Part shown: positions 6,872 to 14,719 of the stretch, piece by piece
How the letters are laid out: the number at the start of each line of letters is the position of its first letter
How positions within the stretch are numbered: position 1 is the first letter of the stretch
Assembly: GCA_021161835.1 (NCBI GenBank)
Contig: JAGGZV010000045.1
Span: 1-34,574 of the forward strand
Source: Thermotogae bacterium
GTDB lineage: Bacteria; Thermotogota; Thermotogae; UBA12178
DNA length: 34,574 nucleotides
Direction: 5' to 3'
Program-made: the position numbers and the translations under genes
Notes under the pieces: model-generated
The model's database searches: none
Seen by the model: only the letters and a program-made list of their open reading frames with translations
What the model was told of the DNA's origin: nothing

Positions 6872-7630
6872 TTGGTATACGAACCAAGGTTCTATCGATA
6901 CGGAATGGGCAAAAATCGATTCAAAGCCTTCAAGCTTTTGTACAAGGAAACAGATATCTGGGTGGGAATCGATCCGGATTCCTACAGGGATGAAATGGTG
7001 GAGTTTCTCAGGGACGAAATTATACGACTAAGAAAGATTCTTGAAACATACATATCATCCCACCCAGAATTCCGTGACTCTCTCAAACCTGTAAAACCAA
7101 GGAGGGATGTTCCTCGGATAATAAAAGAAATGTGTGAGGCAGGTGAAAAAGCCGGTGTCGGCCCCATGGCAGCGGTAGCGGGGGCCTTTGCACAGCATCT
7201 GGGCTCGAAAATTCTGGAAAAATTTGAAGTAAAGGAGTTGATCGTTGAAAACGGAGGAGACATTTTTCTCAAGCTGATGCGCTCTGCTATAATCGCAATT
7301 TTCGCCGGCCAGTCCCCTTTCTCCGGAAAGGTGGGATTGGAAATACCACCTGAAGACACACCATGTGGTGTGTGCACCTCATCCGCAACGGTGGGACCAT
7401 CCCTGAGCCTGGGCAATGCCGATGCGGTAACGGTGGTGTGCAGAGAGGCATCTCTTGCCGATGCCTTTGCAACGGCTTACTGCAACAGAATCAAGTCCAA
7501 AAACGACATAGAAAAGATAATAGCCGAGGTTCAAAATACCCCCGGCATCCTTACTCTGGTAGCGATGCTGGACGATGTCATGGGAGTATGGGGAAAACAT
7601 CATCTGAAAATTTTGAAACACGCTGGATGA
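6872..7630 (+). CDS. UPF0280 / COG2122 family protein (ApbE-like fold)
   Basis: The protein has about 252 residues. Landmarks are VYEPRFYRYGMGKNRFKAFKLLYKETDIWVGID at the N-terminus, the GVGPMAAVAGAFAQHLG motif near 100, ENGGDIFL near 125, and the Gly/Ser-rich CGVCTSSATVGPSLSLGNADAVTVV followed by ASLADAFATAYCN. The last motifs resemble the flavin-trafficking ApbE superfamily. COG2122 proteins co-occur with DUF39 and have been linked to homocysteine synthesis in methanogens; their reaction is unclear to me. The start is TTG: 6872 lies 9 bases behind GGAGGT (6857-6862), whereas the TTG at 6863 would have a spacing of zero. It lies 18 bases after the HcyBio gene and is surely in the same operon. 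Confidence 0.85.
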   Translation: MVYEPRFYRYGMGKNRFKAFKLLYKETDIWVGIDPDSYRDEMVEFLRDEIIRLRKILETYISSHPEFRDSLKPVKPRRDVPRIIKEMCEAGEKAGVGPMAAVAGAFAQHLGSKILEKFEVKELIVENGGDIFLKLMRSAIIAIFAGQSPFSGKVGLEIPPEDTPCGVCTSSATVGPSLSLGNADAVTVVCREASLADAFATAYCNRIKSKNDIEKIIAEVQNTPGILTLVAMLDDVMGVWGKHHLKILKHAG

Positions 7631-7648
7631 TCAGCTTCTTGAACAATA

Positions 7649-7657
7649 TGTTATAAT
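7649..7657 (+). promoter_or_regulatory. Extended -10 promoter of tRNA-Cys
   Basis: TG-T-TATAAT (TATAAT at 7652-7657) lies 9 bases before the tRNA. No convincing -35 is seen, so this is an extended -10 type. It starts inside the short gap after the UPF0280 gene. Confidence 0.6.
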
Positions 7658-7666
7658 TTCGACGAG

Positions 7667-7743
7667 GGCGACGTAGCCAAGTGGTCTAAGGCGGGGGTCT
7701 GCAAAATCCCTATTCGTGGGTTCGAATCCCACCGTCGCCTCCA
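7667..7743 (+). tRNA. tRNA-Cys (GCA)
   Basis: The acceptor stem GGCGACG pairs with CGTCGCC (7733-7739), followed by discriminator T and an encoded CCA. The anticodon arm is GGGGT-CTGCAAA-ATCCC with anticodon GCA at 7701-7703, and the T arm GTGGGTTCGAATCCCAC is perfect. No terminator separates it from the sulfur amino-acid operon upstream, so read-through transcripts could include it. Confidence 0.96.
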
Positions 7744-7768
7744 GGAGAATTCAATAATTTTATGTAAC

Positions 7769-7800
7769 GAGGGATCCAAGAAGATCCCTCTTGTTTTGTG
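7769..7800 (+). terminator. Intrinsic terminator after tRNA-Cys
   Basis: GAGGGATC (7769-7776), loop CAAGAA, GATCCCTC (7783-7790), then TTGTTTTG. It would end both the tRNA-Cys transcript and any read-through from the homocysteine operon. Confidence 0.85.
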
Positions 7801-7831
7801 AAGTGTTGTTCCTTAAGGAGGCGATGAGGGC

Positions 7832-8698
7832 ATGTCAAAGATCAAGATAATCGTAGATAGTACAGCAGACATCCCACAGGAGTGGATGGAGAAATATGAT
7901 GTGGATGTGGTGTCCCTGCATGTCAACTGGCCTGGTGGTGAAAGTGAACCGGATGTGCGTGATCCCGAAGAAATACGGGATTTCTGGAAGAGAATAATAA
8001 ACGCCAGAGAACTTCCGAAAACTTCACAACCTTCTGTAGAACAGTTTGTCGAAGCATATCGCAATGCAAAAGAAGAGGGGTATGAAGAAATCATAGTTTT
8101 TTGCATATCCACCGATATGTCAGGAACGTATAACTCTGCCATGGTGGCAAAGGAAGAGGTGGATATCCCGGTCTATGTGGTGGATACCAAAAAAGCCAGC
8201 GGTGTGAACGCTTTGGTAGCTCGAAGAGCGAGAGAACTTGCAGACGCAGGGAAGTCAGCAGAAGAGATTGTTGAGTTTATACAGAAAAAACTCGAAAGGG
8301 GCGAATTTGCTGCCATATTCTATGTATCAGATTTCGAGTTTCTCAGAAAAGGAGGCAGAGTTTCGCGTTTTCAGAGCTTTGTAGGAGGCGTTCTGAAAAT
8401 ACACGTACCAATATACATCGACGATGAGAAGGGAATGATGATACCATTCAAAAGGGTACGAGGCGAGAAAAAAGCTCAGTCCGCGATAGTGGACAAGCTG
8501 AAGGAAAAATGGGGTGAAGGTAGAAAGATAAGAGTGTTGATGATGCACGTCAACAACGAGGAGGGAGCAGGTAAAGTCCTCGAATTGCTTCAAAAATCCT
8601 TCGATGTGGCTTCCCACGAATTTTCGATGATGGGTAAGGTCATAGCAACCCATGTAGGGCCTGGAACCGCTGGCTTTGGAGCCGAACTGTTGGAATGA
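7832..8698 (+). CDS. DegV family fatty-acid-binding protein (second copy)
   Basis: The protein has 288 residues with canonical DegV motifs: IIVDSTADIP at the N-terminus, KTSQPSVEQFVEAY near residue 65, STDMSGTYNSAMVA near 95, FLRKGGRVSR near 170 and THVGPGTAGFG at the C-terminus. The serine and threonine residues in these loops bind the fatty-acid carboxylate in known structures. It is clearly divergent from the DegV at 1018, for example in its longer N-terminal loop LHVNWPGGESEPDVRDPEE, so a different lipid preference is possible (inference). ATG 7832 is behind TAAGGAGG. The gene starts a new unit after the tRNA-Cys terminator and is followed after 22 bases by glpK. Confidence 0.92.
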   Translation: MSKIKIIVDSTADIPQEWMEKYDVDVVSLHVNWPGGESEPDVRDPEEIRDFWKRIINARELPKTSQPSVEQFVEAYRNAKEEGYEEIIVFCISTDMSGTYNSAMVAKEEVDIPVYVVDTKKASGVNALVARRARELADAGKSAEEIVEFIQKKLERGEFAAIFYVSDFEFLRKGGRVSRFQSFVGGVLKIHVPIYIDDEKGMMIPFKRVRGEKKAQSAIVDKLKEKWGEGRKIRVLMMHVNNEEGAGKVLELLQKSFDVASHEFSMMGKVIATHVGPGTAGFGAELLE

Positions 8699-8720
8699 AC
8701 AAAGAAAGGAGGAAAGGCAC

Positions 8721-10175
8721 GTGGCCAGATATATCCTGGTGGTTGATCAGGGCACCACGAGTACACGGGTGGTACTCTTCGACGAAAGTTTTCATACAGT
8801 TGATATGGCACGAAGAAAACTCAAAGTTTTTTACCCGAAAGAGGGATGGGTAGAACAGTCCGCCAGAGAAATAGCAGATAGTGTTGAAGAATGCATAAAA
8901 GAAATCATGGAGCGTAACAATCTGCAGCCCCGTGACATAGTAGCCATGGGCATAACCAATCAACGTGAGACCACCATAGCATGGCGAAAGAGCACCGGTG
9001 ATCCGCTTTACAATGCCATAGTGTGGCAATGCAGGAGAACAGCTGGAAGATGTAACGAGCTCAGGGAGATGAAATGCGACAAAATGATAAAACAAAGAAC
9101 AGGGCTGGATGTGGATCCATATTTCAGCGCCACCAAGATGGAATGGCTTCTCGAAAATGTGGAAGAAATCAAGAAAGCGCAGAGGGATGCGGATCTAGCA
9201 ATTGGCACAGTGGATGCTTTTTTGATGTTCAAATTAACAGGGCAAAATATCACCGATTTATCCAATGCTTCGAGAACAATGCTCTTCAACATCATAGAAC
9301 TCAAATGGGACGAAGAGCTGCTGAGAATGTTTGGAGTGGCACCCGAGTTGTTGCCAGAGGTGAAACCTTCGGCAGGATTTCTGGGCGAAACACGTTTTGG
9401 GTTTCCTGTAACTGCTATCGTTGGAGACCAGCAAGGAGCTTTGTTCGGTCAGAAATGCTTTGAAGCAGGGGATATCAAATGTACATACGGAACAGGAGCA
9501 TTCATATTGATGAATATAGGAGAAGAACCGCGAATCTTCGAGTCAGTTCTAACGACCGTGGCATGGAAAATAAAAGATTTGCCCGTTACCTACGCACTCG
9601 AAGGCAGTATTTTCAACTGTGGCACTGTACTCGATTGGTTGGTTGAAAAAATGGAACTGGTAAAAGATTATGATGAATTGACAGAACTCTTCGAAAAGAC
9701 CGGATCGACTGATCTCTTCTTTGTACCAGCTCTGACAGGATTGGGGGCTCCTCATTGGGATCCCAAGGCGAGAGGATTGTTCATCGGAGTGAACCGCTCA
9801 ACTGATAGACGCGCATTCGTCAGAGCTGCTGTAGAGGGTATTATCTTCTCCGTGCAAGAATTGCTGGATTACATGAAAGAAGTTCTTGAAGTCACACCTG
9901 GAACCATCAGGGTAGATGGAGGAATGGCCAAAAACAGCACGTTCATGCAATTTCAGGCTGATGTATCGGGTCTGGAAGTCTTCAGACCTCATGATGTGGA
10001 AAGTACCGCACGTGGAACAGCCATGCTTGCATGGCTGGGAGCAGAAATGGGAAGCATGGAAGAACTCAAGGCTCTCGAAATATCAGGAGAAGTTTTTAAA
10101 CCGGGCGAGTTCGACATTAAAAAGTACAACCTCTGGAAGAAGGCGGTGGAAAGATCCAAAAATTGGAGCACATGA
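8721..10175 (+). CDS. glpK: Glycerol kinase
   Basis: The protein has 484 residues and belongs to the FGGY family. Glycerol-kinase signatures are present throughout: DQGTTSTR at 9-16 (phosphate loop), ITNQRETT, YNAIVWQCRRT, DPYFSATKMEWLL, NASRTMLFN, GDQQGALFGQKCFEAGDIKCTYGTGAF and the ATP-site segment PALTGLGAPHWDPKARG. It converts glycerol plus ATP to glycerol-3-phosphate in the cytoplasm. The frame is open upstream to 8676, but GTG 8721 is chosen because AAAGGAGG ends 8 bases before it and the protein then begins at strand 1. No glycerol facilitator or glycerol-3-phosphate dehydrogenase is in the window. The stop overlaps the tsaE start (ATGA). Confidence 0.95.
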   Translation: MARYILVVDQGTTSTRVVLFDESFHTVDMARRKLKVFYPKEGWVEQSAREIADSVEECIKEIMERNNLQPRDIVAMGITNQRETTIAWRKSTGDPLYNAIVWQCRRTAGRCNELREMKCDKMIKQRTGLDVDPYFSATKMEWLLENVEEIKKAQRDADLAIGTVDAFLMFKLTGQNITDLSNASRTMLFNIIELKWDEELLRMFGVAPELLPEVKPSAGFLGETRFGFPVTAIVGDQQGALFGQKCFEAGDIKCTYGTGAFILMNIGEEPRIFESVLTTVAWKIKDLPVTYALEGSIFNCGTVLDWLVEKMELVKDYDELTELFEKTGSTDLFFVPALTGLGAPHWDPKARGLFIGVNRSTDRRAFVRAAVEGIIFSVQELLDYMKEVLEVTPGTIRVDGGMAKNSTFMQFQADVSGLEVFRPHDVESTARGTAMLAWLGAEMGSMEELKALEISGEVFKPGEFDIKKYNLWKKAVERSKNWST

Positions 10176-10654
10176 CATTGGAAAATTTGAGGAATATCGC
10201 ACAGGAAATGGGTAGAAAAGCTTTTCAAGGACTGGTCGTGTTACTGCACGGTGAACTGGGAACAGGAAAAACCACTTTTGTCCGTTTCTTTGCAGAAGGA
10301 TTCGGTATAGATCCCAAATTGATAAGGAGCCCCAGCTTTAATATCATTTTCGTTTACAGGAAAGGAGACATGGAACTTGTACACGCTGATCTCTACAGAT
10401 TGAATGAAGAGAAGGAGATATTCCATACGGGGCTTCCAGAATACATGGGAAGAGATTCCACGGTGGTACTCATCGAATGGGCAGAGAAATTGGGAAGATA
10501 CACACCAGAAAATCATGTGAAACTGCGGCTGGAATTTGAGAGTGAATATGAACGTACCTTGATGATAGAGACAAAGGGAAATAAAGAAAGAAAATACATG
10601 GAGAAAGTACTGGAGGTGGCATGTATTGGAGAGAAAATTGGAGAAACTCAATAA
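10172..10654 (+). CDS. tsaE: tRNA threonylcarbamoyladenosine biosynthesis ATPase TsaE
   Basis: The protein has 160 residues. The P-loop GELGTGKTT lies at residues 27-35, followed by SPSFNIIFVY, HADLYRLN and VVLIEWAEKLG, the standard TsaE order. TsaE is the ATPase that, with TsaB and TsaD, makes the t6A37 modification of ANN-decoding tRNAs. The ATG at 10172 overlaps the glpK stop as ATGA; a TTG at 10163 is possible but less likely. The 3' end overlaps the lon start by 29 bases, so expression of glpK, tsaE and lon is probably coupled. Confidence 0.92.
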   Translation: MTLENLRNIAQEMGRKAFQGLVVLLHGELGTGKTTFVRFFAEGFGIDPKLIRSPSFNIIFVYRKGDMELVHADLYRLNEEKEIFHTGLPEYMGRDSTVVLIEWAEKLGRYTPENHVKLRLEFESEYERTLMIETKGNKERKYMEKVLEVACIGEKIGETQ

Positions 10655-12980
10655 ACTGGCAGAAAATCAGAGAAGAACTTATAGGATACCGAAGGAGCTC
10701 CCCGCTATAGCTACAAGGAGTAGTATGATAATCTTTCCCAACACCGTTACACCTTTCTACGTAGGGAGGGAAAAATCACTTGTAGCACTGGAAGAAGCGC
10801 TGGAAAACTTTGAAGGACTGGTTTTCATAGTTTCCCAGAAAGATGTGGGAATAGAGAATCCTCGAACAGAAGATCTTTACCGCGTAGGTACGGTAGCAAA
10901 AGTTGTACAGGTTATGAAGCTGCCGGATGGCAACTACAAGGTACTGGTAGAAGGTTTGATACGAGCAAAATGGATTGAATGTCTGAACGATGAGGAATTC
11001 TTTTTCTTCAAGATAGAAGTGTTGAAGGCGAGATATCGGAAAACCAAACTGCTTGAAGCGCTTATGAGAAGGGTCAAAGACCTGCTTGAAAGGTATGCGA
11101 TGCTTTCCAATAAGTTTCCACAGGAAGCCATAATGATGTTCCAGAACGTTTCTGATCCCGAACAATTCGCCGATATGGTTTCTTCTGCTCTCCCACTCGA
11201 TTTGGAGCGCAAACAGAGGCTTCTGGAAGCGTTGAAACCTGCAGAAAGGCTTGAAGAACTTCTGAAAATTCTTCACAGAGAGATAGAACTTCTGGAGCTG
11301 GAAGAACATCTGGAAGAAAAGGTAAGGGAAAAGATCGAAAAATCCCAGAAGGAGTACTATCTCAGAGAAAAGCTGAGAGCCATAAAGGAAGAGCTCGGTG
11401 GGGAAGAAGATATAGAGATACGCGAACTACGTCAAAAGATAGAAGGAGGTAATTACCCCGTCGCTGTACGGGAAAAGGCTTTACATGAATTATCACGACT
11501 TGAGAAGATGTCTCCCTATTCTCCTGAAGCCACAGTTGCAAGAACATATTTGGATTGGATACTTAATCTGCCATGGAACAATTACACGTCAGATAATCGG
11601 GATATCACAAGGGCCAGAAAGATTCTCGATGGTAATCATTATGACCTGGAAGATGTCAAGGAAAGAGTTCTGGAATTTCTGGCCGCCAGACAACTGAGCT
11701 CCAGACTACGTGCCCCTATACTCTGCCTGGTGGGTCCTCCTGGTGTGGGTAAAACTTCTCTGGGGCAATCCATAGCAGAAGCTCTCGGAAGAAAATTTGC
11801 CCGTATGTCGCTCGGAGGTATCAGGGATGAGGCGGAAATAAGGGGTCATAGACGCACATACGTTGGAGCTCTTCCAGGACGCATAATGCAACTTATGAGG
11901 AAGGTGGGCACGAAAAACCCTGTGTTGTTGCTCGATGAAGTTGACAAACTCGGGGTCAGTTTTCAGGGTGATCCAGCCGCCGCTCTTCTGGAAGTTCTCG
12001 ACCCCGAACAGAACGGCCAATTCGTCGATCACTACATAGAATTACCGTTCGATCTATCGAATGTTCTGTTCATAACCACCGCCAATGTTACACATACCAT
12101 TCCTTCCGCCCTGCTCGATAGGATGGAGGTCATAGAGATACCGGGTTACACCGACAGAGAAAAGCTTCAGATAGCCCGAAATTTCATAATACCCAAATTG
12201 CTCGATGAACATGGCCTCTCCGATAGAAAGATAAGGATAACGGATGGAGCGATAAAGTCTATAATAACGCGTTATACCAGAGAAGCAGGTGTGAGAAATC
12301 TGGATAGAACCCTTGCCAAGATCATGAGAAAGATATCGCTGAAGGTGCTCGAAGAAAATCCTCAGAACATAACGGTGAGCTCGAGAGATCTCAAAAAATA
12401 CCTGGGAGCACCCAGATACAAAGAAGAGAACAAGCTGAGGGAACCTGAAGTGGGAACAGCCATGGGACTTGCCTGGACACCAACGGGAGGAGTTATACTC
12501 CATGTGGAAGTCCTGGCCATGCCAGGAAAGGGTGAGCTCATACTCACAGGACACCTTGGAGAAATAATGAAGGAATCCGTCAAGATAGCAATGAGCCTGA
12601 CGCGCAAATTGTGCGGTGATAACAGAGATTTCTTTGAGAAGACCGACTTCCACGTTCACGTACCAGAAGGAGCCGTTCCAAAGGATGGTCCCTCCGCGGG
12701 TGTCACCGTTTTGACCGCGCTGGTATCCACCGTATCCCGAAAGAGGATAAGAAACGATGTGGCGATGACAGGCGAAATTTCATTACGTGGAAGGATCCTC
12801 CCTGTTGGAGGAATAAAAGAAAAACTCATGGCAGCGTATAGACATGGGATAAAGAAGGTGTATCTACCAAAGGGTAATAAAAGCGATATTGAAAAGATAC
12901 CCGAAGAAGTGCTGGAGAAAATGAATCTGCGCTTCGTCGATAACATAGAGGAATTACTCAACGAGGTTCTGCTGGATTGA
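10626..12980 (+). CDS. lon: ATP-dependent protease Lon (LonA type)
   Basis: The protein has 784 residues, normal for LonA. It has an N-terminal LON substrate-binding domain (about 25-215), a coiled helical segment rich in Glu/Lys (about 215-290), an AAA+ module with Walker A GPPGVGKT at 370-377 and Walker B LLLDEVDK, and a C-terminal serine protease domain with Ser690 in GPSAG and Lys733 in GGIKEK forming the catalytic dyad. It degrades damaged and regulatory proteins in the cytoplasm. The TTG start is supported by GGAGGT at 10612-10617, 8 bases upstream, although the gene then begins inside tsaE. The end abuts engB. Confidence 0.97.
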   Translation: MERKLEKLNKLAENQRRTYRIPKELPAIATRSSMIIFPNTVTPFYVGREKSLVALEEALENFEGLVFIVSQKDVGIENPRTEDLYRVGTVAKVVQVMKLPDGNYKVLVEGLIRAKWIECLNDEEFFFFKIEVLKARYRKTKLLEALMRRVKDLLERYAMLSNKFPQEAIMMFQNVSDPEQFADMVSSALPLDLERKQRLLEALKPAERLEELLKILHREIELLELEEHLEEKVREKIEKSQKEYYLREKLRAIKEELGGEEDIEIRELRQKIEGGNYPVAVREKALHELSRLEKMSPYSPEATVARTYLDWILNLPWNNYTSDNRDITRARKILDGNHYDLEDVKERVLEFLAARQLSSRLRAPILCLVGPPGVGKTSLGQSIAEALGRKFARMSLGGIRDEAEIRGHRRTYVGALPGRIMQLMRKVGTKNPVLLLDEVDKLGVSFQGDPAAALLEVLDPEQNGQFVDHYIELPFDLSNVLFITTANVTHTIPSALLDRMEVIEIPGYTDREKLQIARNFIIPKLLDEHGLSDRKIRITDGAIKSIITRYTREAGVRNLDRTLAKIMRKISLKVLEENPQNITVSSRDLKKYLGAPRYKEENKLREPEVGTAMGLAWTPTGGVILHVEVLAMPGKGELILTGHLGEIMKESVKIAMSLTRKLCGDNRDFFEKTDFHVHVPEGAVPKDGPSAGVTVLTALVSTVSRKRIRNDVAMTGEISLRGRILPVGGIKEKLMAAYRHGIKKVYLPKGNKSDIEKIPEEVLEKMNLRFVDNIEELLNEVLLD

Positions 12981-12982
12981 TC

Positions 12983-13570
12983 ATGGCCGGCGTGAAAAGT
13001 GTGGAACTCTTTAAAAAGGTGTACAGTGCAGAAGAAGATTTCCCCGATGATCGTCCACAGGTGGCGTTTGTGGGACGCTCGAACGTGGGTAAATCCACGC
13101 TTTTGAACAGTATATTCAACAGGCGAATGGCGGAGACGAGCTCTACACCCGGAAAAACCCGTACCCTGGATTTTTATCTGGTGAACGGAAAATTCTACAT
13201 CGTGGATTTGCCAGGGTACGGTTACATGAAGATATCGAAGAAAGAGCAGAGAAGAATAGCCAAACTCGTGGAACATTATTTGAAAAGCTCCACGAAGCTG
13301 GAATATATCTTTATCCTGATGGATGCAAGGCATCCCGCTCAAAAGAAGGATGCAGAATTGCTTGAATATCTCAACTTCTTCCGACTTCACAAAGCGGTTG
13401 TACTCACGAAAATAGACAAGTTACCACGGTCCAGAAGACGTGAAATATTCACAGAGCACGAAAGATTTCTGCGGACATTCGGAGAGTACACACTTTTCCC
13501 CACCAGTGCCGTGACACGTGAAGGATTGAAAGAGCTGGTAAACTTCATCTTTTTGATAATAAAGGGGTGA
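12983..13570 (+). CDS. engB: Ribosome-biogenesis GTPase EngB/YsxC
   Basis: The protein has about 195 residues. GTPase motifs: G1 GRSNVGKST at residues 31-39, G2 Thr in the SSTPGKTRT loop, G3 DLPGYGY from D75, G4 TKID and G5 TSA. The PGYGYMK and TPGKTRT segments are specific for EngB/YsxC, a GTPase needed for late assembly of the large ribosomal subunit. ATG 12983 follows the lon stop directly. TTG 12977, overlapping the lon stop, is an alternative with a slightly better spaced GAGG. The next gene starts 4 bases after the stop. Confidence 0.94.
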   Translation: MAGVKSVELFKKVYSAEEDFPDDRPQVAFVGRSNVGKSTLLNSIFNRRMAETSSTPGKTRTLDFYLVNGKFYIVDLPGYGYMKISKKEQRRIAKLVEHYLKSSTKLEYIFILMDARHPAQKKDAELLEYLNFFRLHKAVVLTKIDKLPRSRRREIFTEHERFLRTFGEYTLFPTSAVTREGLKELVNFIFLIIKG

Positions 13571-13574
13571 AGAG

Positions 13575-14615
13575 TTGGGGGAATTCGAAAGAGCATACGA
13601 GAAACGAAGGCGTAAACTGCTTTACTCCATATTCATAGTGGCTCTCATATTCCTGGGTGGTACTATTGGTTACATGTTGATAGAGGGATGGGATCTTCTC
13701 AAAGCCCTCTTTGTTACCGCTATCACCATTTCCACTGTCGGATATGAAATCCCCTCCGATATAAGCAGGGCAGGTAGAATTTTCACCATGTTCCTCATTC
13801 TCTCTGGAATAACCGGCGCACTCTACGGATTGACCAATCTAACAGCTTTCATAGTAGAGGGAGAAGTTATGGAGGTCTTCAAAAAGAGGAGGATGATGAA
13901 AATGATAGCTTCCTTCAAAGATCACTATGTTGTGATAGGGGTAGGAAGGGTTGGAAGATACGTTGTGAGAGAACTGGTTCGCTCAAACAGTCCCGTGGTC
14001 ATAATAGACAACAACGAAACCGCCATTAAAAACCTGATGGAAGAACTGGATAGAGACATACCCTACATCCTGGGTGATGCAACGCTGGAAACCACCCTCA
14101 GTCAAGCCAATCTTGCAGCAGCCAAAGCGATGGTGACAACCCTCCCAGAGGATTCGCAGAACGTTCTGGTGGTTCTGACGGCCAAGTGGATGAATCCGAA
14201 TCTCAACGTGGTTTCGATAGCCAGAGAAACCAGCAACATCAGCAAATTGTTGTATGCTGGAGCCGACAACGTTATCTCACCGGCAGAGATAGCCGGTACC
14301 AGGATAGCCACCACCCTGCTTCATCCAGGATTGACGGGATTCCTGGATGTGGTGAGCAGAACGGAGGGTCAGGCCATAAAAATGGAATCTGTAGAGGTTC
14401 CTGCTGATTCACCCATGGCGAATCTCACACTCGAAAAAGCACGCATCCCTCAGAAGACAGGGTTGATAATCATATCCATACGTAAAGGCAACAGAAGCAT
14501 ATTCAATCCGGGCAAGGAAACGTTGATAGAACCAGGAGATGAGCTGTTCGTCCTGGGCCATCCCGACAAAATCAAAAAGCTCAAAACGATGGTGACCGGC
14601 GAAATCCAGGAATGA
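13575..14615 (+). CDS. Two-TM potassium channel with RCK (TrkA-N/TrkA-C) domains; variant filter TVGYE
   Basis: The protein has 346 residues. TM1 is about 16-36, followed by a pore loop with TVGYE at residues 54-58 where TVGYG is usual, TM2 about 69-92, and a Rossmann RCK domain from about 112 with the nucleotide loop VIGVGRVGR and the acidic strand end VVIIDNN. The C-terminal TrkA-C domain (about 265-340) ends with PGDELFVLGHPDKIKKL. Such MthK-like tetramers conduct K+ and are gated by ligands on the RCK ring. The TTG start is 5 bases behind AAGGGGTGA. The gene is the last of the glpK-tsaE-lon-engB run; no clear terminator follows. Confidence 0.88.
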   Translation: MGEFERAYEKRRRKLLYSIFIVALIFLGGTIGYMLIEGWDLLKALFVTAITISTVGYEIPSDISRAGRIFTMFLILSGITGALYGLTNLTAFIVEGEVMEVFKKRRMMKMIASFKDHYVVIGVGRVGRYVVRELVRSNSPVVIIDNNETAIKNLMEELDRDIPYILGDATLETTLSQANLAAAKAMVTTLPEDSQNVLVVLTAKWMNPNLNVVSIARETSNISKLLYAGADNVISPAEIAGTRIATTLLHPGLTGFLDVVSRTEGQAIKMESVEVPADSPMANLTLEKARIPQKTGLIIISIRKGNRSIFNPGKETLIEPGDELFVLGHPDKIKKLKTMVTGEIQE

Positions 14616-14650
14616 TGAAAACATCTTCCTGCCTGCAAGATATGAATCTT

Positions 14651-14679
14651 TTGCAAATTGAGGCCGTTTGTTGTAAAAT
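14651..14679 (+). promoter_or_regulatory. Promoter of the peptide ABC transporter operon
   Basis: TTGCAA (14651-14656) and TAAAAT (14674-14679) are separated by 17 bases. The unit's first ATG is 41 bases downstream, behind TTAAGGAGGTGG. Confidence 0.68.
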
Positions 14680-14719
14680 AATCCTAGGGAACTTTTAATT
14701 AAGGAGGTGGTGAGGGAAA

